From a bacterium (GTDB lineage: Bacteria; Patescibacteria; Dojkabacteria; JAKAPS01; JAJZLI01), in assembly GCA_021816845.1 (NCBI GenBank), contig JAKAWT010000002.1, positions 1-64,000 of the forward strand: a DNA stretch of 64,000 bases, given 5' to 3'. The position numbers and the translations under genes are program-made. Below, one piece after another: positions 60,423 through 64,000 of the stretch; within the stretch, counting starts at the first letter, position 1; each line of letters opens with the position of its first letter. The notes beneath the pieces are model-generated. The model saw nothing but the letters and a program-made list of their open reading frames with translations. It was not told the DNA's origin and ran no database searches.

Positions 60423-61922
60423 ATGATAAGAAAATTTTTTAAAATTTTTCCCTATATATTAACAGTACTTCTAAGAATACCTGCATTTTTTGAACCACAT
60501 ACTTATACGGATACAGGTATATATTCTGCTGTAGGTATAGGGTTAAATCATGGAGATGTTCTTTATAGGAACATTTTTGATAATAAGCCACCATTTATCT
60601 ATTATCTCTATTCATATTTAGAAAGAATACCGTTCAGTTTAACATTTGAATACCAAATGCTATCTTTAATATCTACTTTATTAACAGAATTTTTAGTATA
60701 TAAAATTGCAAGAATTAAATTTGGAGAAAAAGTTGCTATATTGTCAACCTTATTTTTTTCAATTTTCATTGCTAGTGCATTTTTTGAAGGTAATGTGGCA
60801 AATGTAGAAAATTATTTTATGTTTTTTACAACACTATCAATATACCTTATTATCAAGAATGACAAATTCAGAAAAAGTATATTATATACATATCTTCTAG
60901 GTGTAATTTTAGGATTAGGCGTGATGTTTAAAGTGTCTGCTATATTGGATGGTTTTTTTGTAATAGTGTTATTCTTTTTCATTTTTGAGGCTGATTCTCA
61001 TGATTTTAAATCCTTTATAAAAAATAGTTGGTTTTATGGTATTGGTGTTTTATCCCCTATGATACTTTTTCTGTTATATGAAATTTTAATTCATAATTTC
61101 AAAAATGCAATAAATGCAATGTTCTTGTATAACATTCCTTATGTATCATATCAAGCTTCTAATAGAATCTTAGGATTTTCATATTTTAAATTCACACTAG
61201 TTATGTTCTTCATAGCTATAATTTTTATATATTTTTTATATAAAAAATTTAAGATTGATATTAACATTGTAATAATTATTCTTTGGTTTTTATGTGATTA
61301 TTATGCGAGTGTTATATCAGGAAGAGGATATTTACACTACCTTCTCCAACCACTAGTACCCTTCTCAATACTACTAGCATATCTTATTTTCTTGGTAATT
61401 AGGTCAAACATTATCTATAAGATAATTATTGTTGTATCAACTACACTATTTGTATATATATTGTTATTTTATTTCCTTATTTACAAACCGTATTGGTTGA
61501 TTCCAATACAATATCAGAATAAGGTTAATTATTATCCAACATTTATATCATATATAACGGGACAAAGTTCTAAATCTCAATACTATCATTTCTTTAAGGG
61601 TAATAGCTATGATAATATTGCCTCAGAATTGAATAATATTGGTGTTAAAGGTAGAAGGATTTTTGTGATGGCTAATTATCCTTGGTTGTATTATAAAACA
61701 AAAACTATACCAGATATTCCATATTCTGATGATTTCATGCTTAGGAATGGAGAAAGGACCTACTATAATAAAGCATATTTTTATTTAGAAAGGCACAACC
61801 CATATGTAATAGTATACTTTAATGACGGGCTAGATTTTACGCAACTTTTTACCTTAATTAAAGATAAATATACATTATTAAAAACAGTAGATGGAGTACA
61901 AATATATAAAATGAAAAGTTAA
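60423..61922 (+). CDS. GT39/ArnT-like membrane glycosyltransferase
   Basis: The 499-aa protein has about 11-12 membrane helices. The first extracytoplasmic loop contains EPHTYTDTGIYSAVG and LYRNIFDNKPPFIYYLYS, the acidic DTG and DNKPP pattern of dolichyl/polyprenyl-phosphate-mannose-type transferases. It would move a sugar from a lipid carrier to an outer-surface acceptor. The sugar and acceptor are unknown. It is divergent from ileS. Confidence 0.8.
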   Translation: MIRKFFKIFPYILTVLLRIPAFFEPHTYTDTGIYSAVGIGLNHGDVLYRNIFDNKPPFIYYLYSYLERIPFSLTFEYQMLSLISTLLTEFLVYKIARIKFGEKVAILSTLFFSIFIASAFFEGNVANVENYFMFFTTLSIYLIIKNDKFRKSILYTYLLGVILGLGVMFKVSAILDGFFVIVLFFFIFEADSHDFKSFIKNSWFYGIGVLSPMILFLLYEILIHNFKNAINAMFLYNIPYVSYQASNRILGFSYFKFTLVMFFIAIIFIYFLYKKFKIDINIVIIILWFLCDYYASVISGRGYLHYLLQPLVPFSILLAYLIFLVIRSNIIYKIIIVVSTTLFVYILLFYFLIYKPYWLIPIQYQNKVNYYPTFISYITGQSSKSQYYHFFKGNSYDNIASELNNIGVKGRRIFVMANYPWLYYKTKTIPDIPYSDDFMLRNGERTYYNKAYFYLERHNPYVIVYFNDGLDFTQLFTLIKDKYTLLKTVDGVQIYKMKS

Positions 61923-61923
61923 T

Positions 61924-62184
61924 CTAAGCAGTTTTAACTTTACTGGATTTATTCTTTTTTCTTATTGGTGAGTTTTGTTTTTTTTCCTCTTTAACTTGTT
62001 TAACTATATTTGTTTTAATTTCATCAGCTTTATCTTGGAGTATTTGTTTTGAATCATTATATTTAGTTACAATTTCATCTCTATTTTCCTTTTTAGAGAA
62101 ATAGGATGTCAATGTCCCAGCAACAACTCCTGCCACAAAAGTGAATAATAATTTTCCTCCATTTTTTTTGCTCTTTTGAATCAT
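61924..62184 (-). CDS. YtxH-like small membrane protein
   Basis: The 86-aa protein has one N-terminal membrane helix (LLFTFVAGVVAGTLTSYF) directly followed by SKKENRDEI and a long Lys-rich amphipathic helix. That layout matches YtxH-domain proteins, whose biochemical role is unknown. It is convergent with, and 1 nt from, the GT39-like gene and divergent from the guanylyltransferase gene. Confidence 0.75.
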   Translation of the reverse strand: MIQKSKKNGGKLLFTFVAGVVAGTLTSYFSKKENRDEIVTKYNDSKQILQDKADEIKTNIVKQVKEEKKQNSPIRKKNKSSKVKTA

Positions 62185-62239
62185 AATCCTATCCTCACAA
62201 ATAATATACTATATTTTTAAAATTAAGTATATATTTAAC

Positions 62240-62248
62240 TGGTATAAT
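62240..62248 (+). promoter_or_regulatory. Extended -10 promoter for the guanylyltransferase gene
   Basis: TGGTATAAT (62240-62248) gives a leader of about 65 nt. A second candidate, TTGATA (62282-62287) with TATTTT (62305-62310) at 17 bp, would be leaderless. Confidence 0.45.
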
Positions 62249-62317
62249 TTGTGTGTAACTGATTGAATATAAAATATTATATTGATAGAATAACTCTATA
62301 ACTTTATTTTATTCAAC

Positions 62318-63388
62318 ATGAAATTTTTAATTTTTGCAGGTGGTAATGGAACAAGATTATGGCCTGTATCAAGAAAAAAATCACCTAAACAATTTCAAAA
62401 ATTTTTATCATCAGAATCATTATTCCAACAAAATTATAATAGATTAGCCTCTCATTTTAATAAGGAAGATATATATGTAGTTGCTCCATCAGTATATGGG
62501 TCTATAATAAAAGATGAAATTCCAGGAATTTTGGATTCTAACATATTATTAGAACCTGAAACTAGAGATACATTTGCTTGTGTTGGATTTGCAGCATTTT
62601 TGATGGATGCAAAATTTAAAAATGAAGAAATTGCTATTTTATGGTCAGACTATTTAATTAAATATGATGAAGTATTTACTAATGCATTAGAGAGTGCTTT
62701 TAAATACTCTAAATTGCATAACAAGATTGTCGAGATAGATGTTAATCCTACTGAACCCAATGTTAATTTTGGTTATATAAAAATTGGAGATCAAGTTGAC
62801 CATATTGGAGATTTTAATATACATGAATTTTTAAGTTTTAAAGAAAAACCTGATTATAAAAATGCGAAAGAATACTTTGAAAGTTTTGAATATCTGTGGC
62901 ATACAGGATTAACTGTTTTTCCAAATAATATGCTTATATCCTTATACAGAAAATATGCAAAAGATATATCCTTATTTGAAGATATAACGAATAGGTATTT
63001 AAAAGGTGAAGATTTTAGAGATCTATATTTAAAAATTGAGAAGATATCAGTTGATTATGCAATTCTTGAAAAAATAAATCCTAAAGATATAGTTGTAATT
63101 CCGGCTGATTTAGGATGGTCTGATGTTGGAAATTGGAAGTCCGTTAAAGAAGTTTTAGAGGAAGATTTTGATAGTAATGTTCTACTATCTGATGCTCTAT
63201 CTATAGATACAGATAAATCTATAGTATTCTCAACTTCCAAAAATAAGTTAATTACTTTAATAGGTCTTTCTTCCGTTGCTGTAATAGATACTGATGATGC
63301 ACTACTAGTTTGTAATATAGATGATTCTCATAGGGTAAAAGAATTAATAGATAAACTTAGAGAAAAAAAGAAACATACTCTCCTTTAA
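62318..63388 (+). CDS. Mannose-1-phosphate guanylyltransferase
   Basis: The 356-aa nucleotidyltransferase makes GDP-mannose. It has the pyrophosphorylase signature AGGNGTRLWPVSRKKSPKQF at the start, EPETRDTFACVGFAAF, ISVDYAILEK and the GWSDVGNWKSV motif of ManC/Rfb enzymes. It lacks the C-terminal isomerase domain of ManC/AlgA fusions. GDP-mannose could feed the surrounding glycosyltransferases. It converges with the GT2 gene, overlapping by 4 nt. Confidence 0.9.
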   Translation: MKFLIFAGGNGTRLWPVSRKKSPKQFQKFLSSESLFQQNYNRLASHFNKEDIYVVAPSVYGSIIKDEIPGILDSNILLEPETRDTFACVGFAAFLMDAKFKNEEIAILWSDYLIKYDEVFTNALESAFKYSKLHNKIVEIDVNPTEPNVNFGYIKIGDQVDHIGDFNIHEFLSFKEKPDYKNAKEYFESFEYLWHTGLTVFPNNMLISLYRKYAKDISLFEDITNRYLKGEDFRDLYLKIEKISVDYAILEKINPKDIVVIPADLGWSDVGNWKSVKEVLEEDFDSNVLLSDALSIDTDKSIVFSTSKNKLITLIGLSSVAVIDTDDALLVCNIDDSHRVKELIDKLREKKKHTLL

Positions 63389-64000
63389 ACATTTACACTC
63401 TTTTTTGCAGTAGGTATATATTGTATATTTTTCCCCAATAATAATCTTGTTTGAGCATCAATAGCTGGAATAGATGAAAATATTATGCTCACAAGTGGAT
63501 AAGTTACCCATCCTACATATGAAAATGCATTTTTTAGTATCTTCTCTTTGCCTCTCTTTGGGGCTAGTTTTGCTTCAAAAAATAATATGATAACAACAAG
63601 TAATGTAGATACAGTCATAATTCTACTTATTAGTGAAGGCATAGTATAAGATAGAGACAACTTTTGATAATGGCTATTTAGCTCTGGAATAAGATCCCCA
63701 AAGGTTATTATAATAGGGGCTAATGATCTCTCAAAAGAATTTCTTAGTTGTTGAAATAATAAATAGAATTTTTTATATCTAGATAATTCTTTATGTTGTA
63801 TGACATTAGGTATGCTAAATGTCATTTCTGACGCTCCCCACGCCCACCTACGTAACTGTTTATATTGTTCTTTTATACTCTTCCAATAAGTATCACCTAA
63901 CACTGCATCACCAAACACAGGTATATATAGAGGAATAACTTTTGCATCATCGCCATATTTTATGGTTGTTTTCCAGAATAATCTTTCATCTTCAGGTATT
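63385..64000 (-). CDS. Membrane GT2 glycosyltransferase, C-terminal part (truncated by the window edge)
   Basis: The frame stays open to position 64000, upstream of the first apparent start at 63918, so the N-terminus and catalytic DxD lie outside. The visible start reads PEDERLFWKTTIKYGDD and continues VFGDAVLGDTYWKS. The QYKQLRRWAWGASE segment (63804-63845 region) is the QxxRW motif of processive GT2 transferases. At least three membrane helices follow. It probably polymerises or transfers a surface sugar. Confidence 0.82.
   Translation of the reverse strand, partial: IPEDERLFWKTTIKYGDDAKVIPLYIPVFGDAVLGDTYWKSIKEQYKQLRRWAWGASEMTFSIPNVIQHKELSRYKKFYLLFQQLRNSFERSLAPIIITFGDLIPELNSHYQKLSLSYTMPSLISRIMTVSTLLVVIILFFEAKLAPKRGKEKILKNAFSYVGWVTYPLVSIIFSSIPAIDAQTRLLLGKNIQYIPTAKKSVNV

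Noticed and set aside
1..64000. Alternative genetic code (UGA as Gly or Trp), as in Absconditabacteria and Gracilibacteria
   Set aside because: TGA ends several clear genes, including the ATGA overlaps at 6223-6226 and 17293-17296, and tryptophan positions in conserved motifs use TGG.

Overview
The window reads as a stretch of a small, very AT-rich bacterial chromosome, most likely from the Candidate Phyla Radiation (Patescibacteria; a Microgenomates-, Dojkabacteria- or Katanobacteria-like lineage is my best guess from style, not proven). Supporting signs are compact genes with 1-25 nt overlaps, short or stripped-down versions of universal proteins (73-aa S16, threonyl-tRNA synthetase without a TGS domain, trigger factor without its PPIase domain), a complete type IV pilus locus without a secretin, and many membrane glycosyltransferases. 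TGA acts as a normal stop and tryptophan is TGG, so the code is standard (no Gracilibacteria-type recoding).

Layout. Positions 1-566 hold the end of a surface or tail-fibre-like protein. 615-4536 is yebC-ruvC-ruvA-ruvB plus a membrane protein. 4537-6004 is the only long region without ordinary genes; it contains a VapC toxin remnant, a weak terminator, a hairpin-rich segment that may be a structured RNA, and a 56-codon membrane ORF. 6005-8266 carries a CDGSH protein with a flavin reductase, a Xer recombinase and a small secreted protein. 8332-10251 is a Wzy-like ligase with TPRs. 10351-15420 (minus) is holB-gyrB-gyrA. 15551-27918 (plus) is the pilus locus: pilB, pilT, pilC, major pilin, pilD, three minor pilins, a large secreted protein, a CheY-like regulator, pilM, pilN, pilO.

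27915-33301 (minus) is an information-processing run: tyrS, a 37-aa membrane peptide, recG, rsmD-like, rpmF, nusB, rnc, rpsP. 33373-36099 is a class A PBP. 36105-43635 (minus) is the conserved thrS-infC-rpmI-rplT-pheS-pheT order, but two unknown genes sit between thrS and infC. 43660-46502 (minus) has a zinc-ribbon protein, a trigger factor, clpP, tRNA-Val and a DedA protein. 46618-48286 is a second DedA protein and a GT4 glycosyltransferase, followed by four tRNAs (Lys, Arg, Arg, His). 49550-53768 (plus) is pyrG-dcd-glyA-folD. 53751-60256 (minus) is ileS-rodA-ftsW-murG. 60423-64000 holds envelope-sugar genes: a GT39-like protein, a YtxH-like protein, a mannose-1-phosphate guanylyltransferase and a partial GT2.

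Regulatory signals are unusually legible. Several transcription-unit leaders have an extended -10 box (TGNTATAAT), and several -10 boxes lie only 6-15 nt before the start codon, implying leaderless or near-leaderless mRNAs. Strong Shine-Dalgarno sites appear before only a few genes. One of them marks an AUU start for infC, the codon class that IF3 itself discriminates against. Other oddities are a tRNA-Val with C33 instead of U33, Leu at the GyrA Ser83 position, and an RsmD-like enzyme whose catalytic DPPY/NPPY motif reads FQPY.
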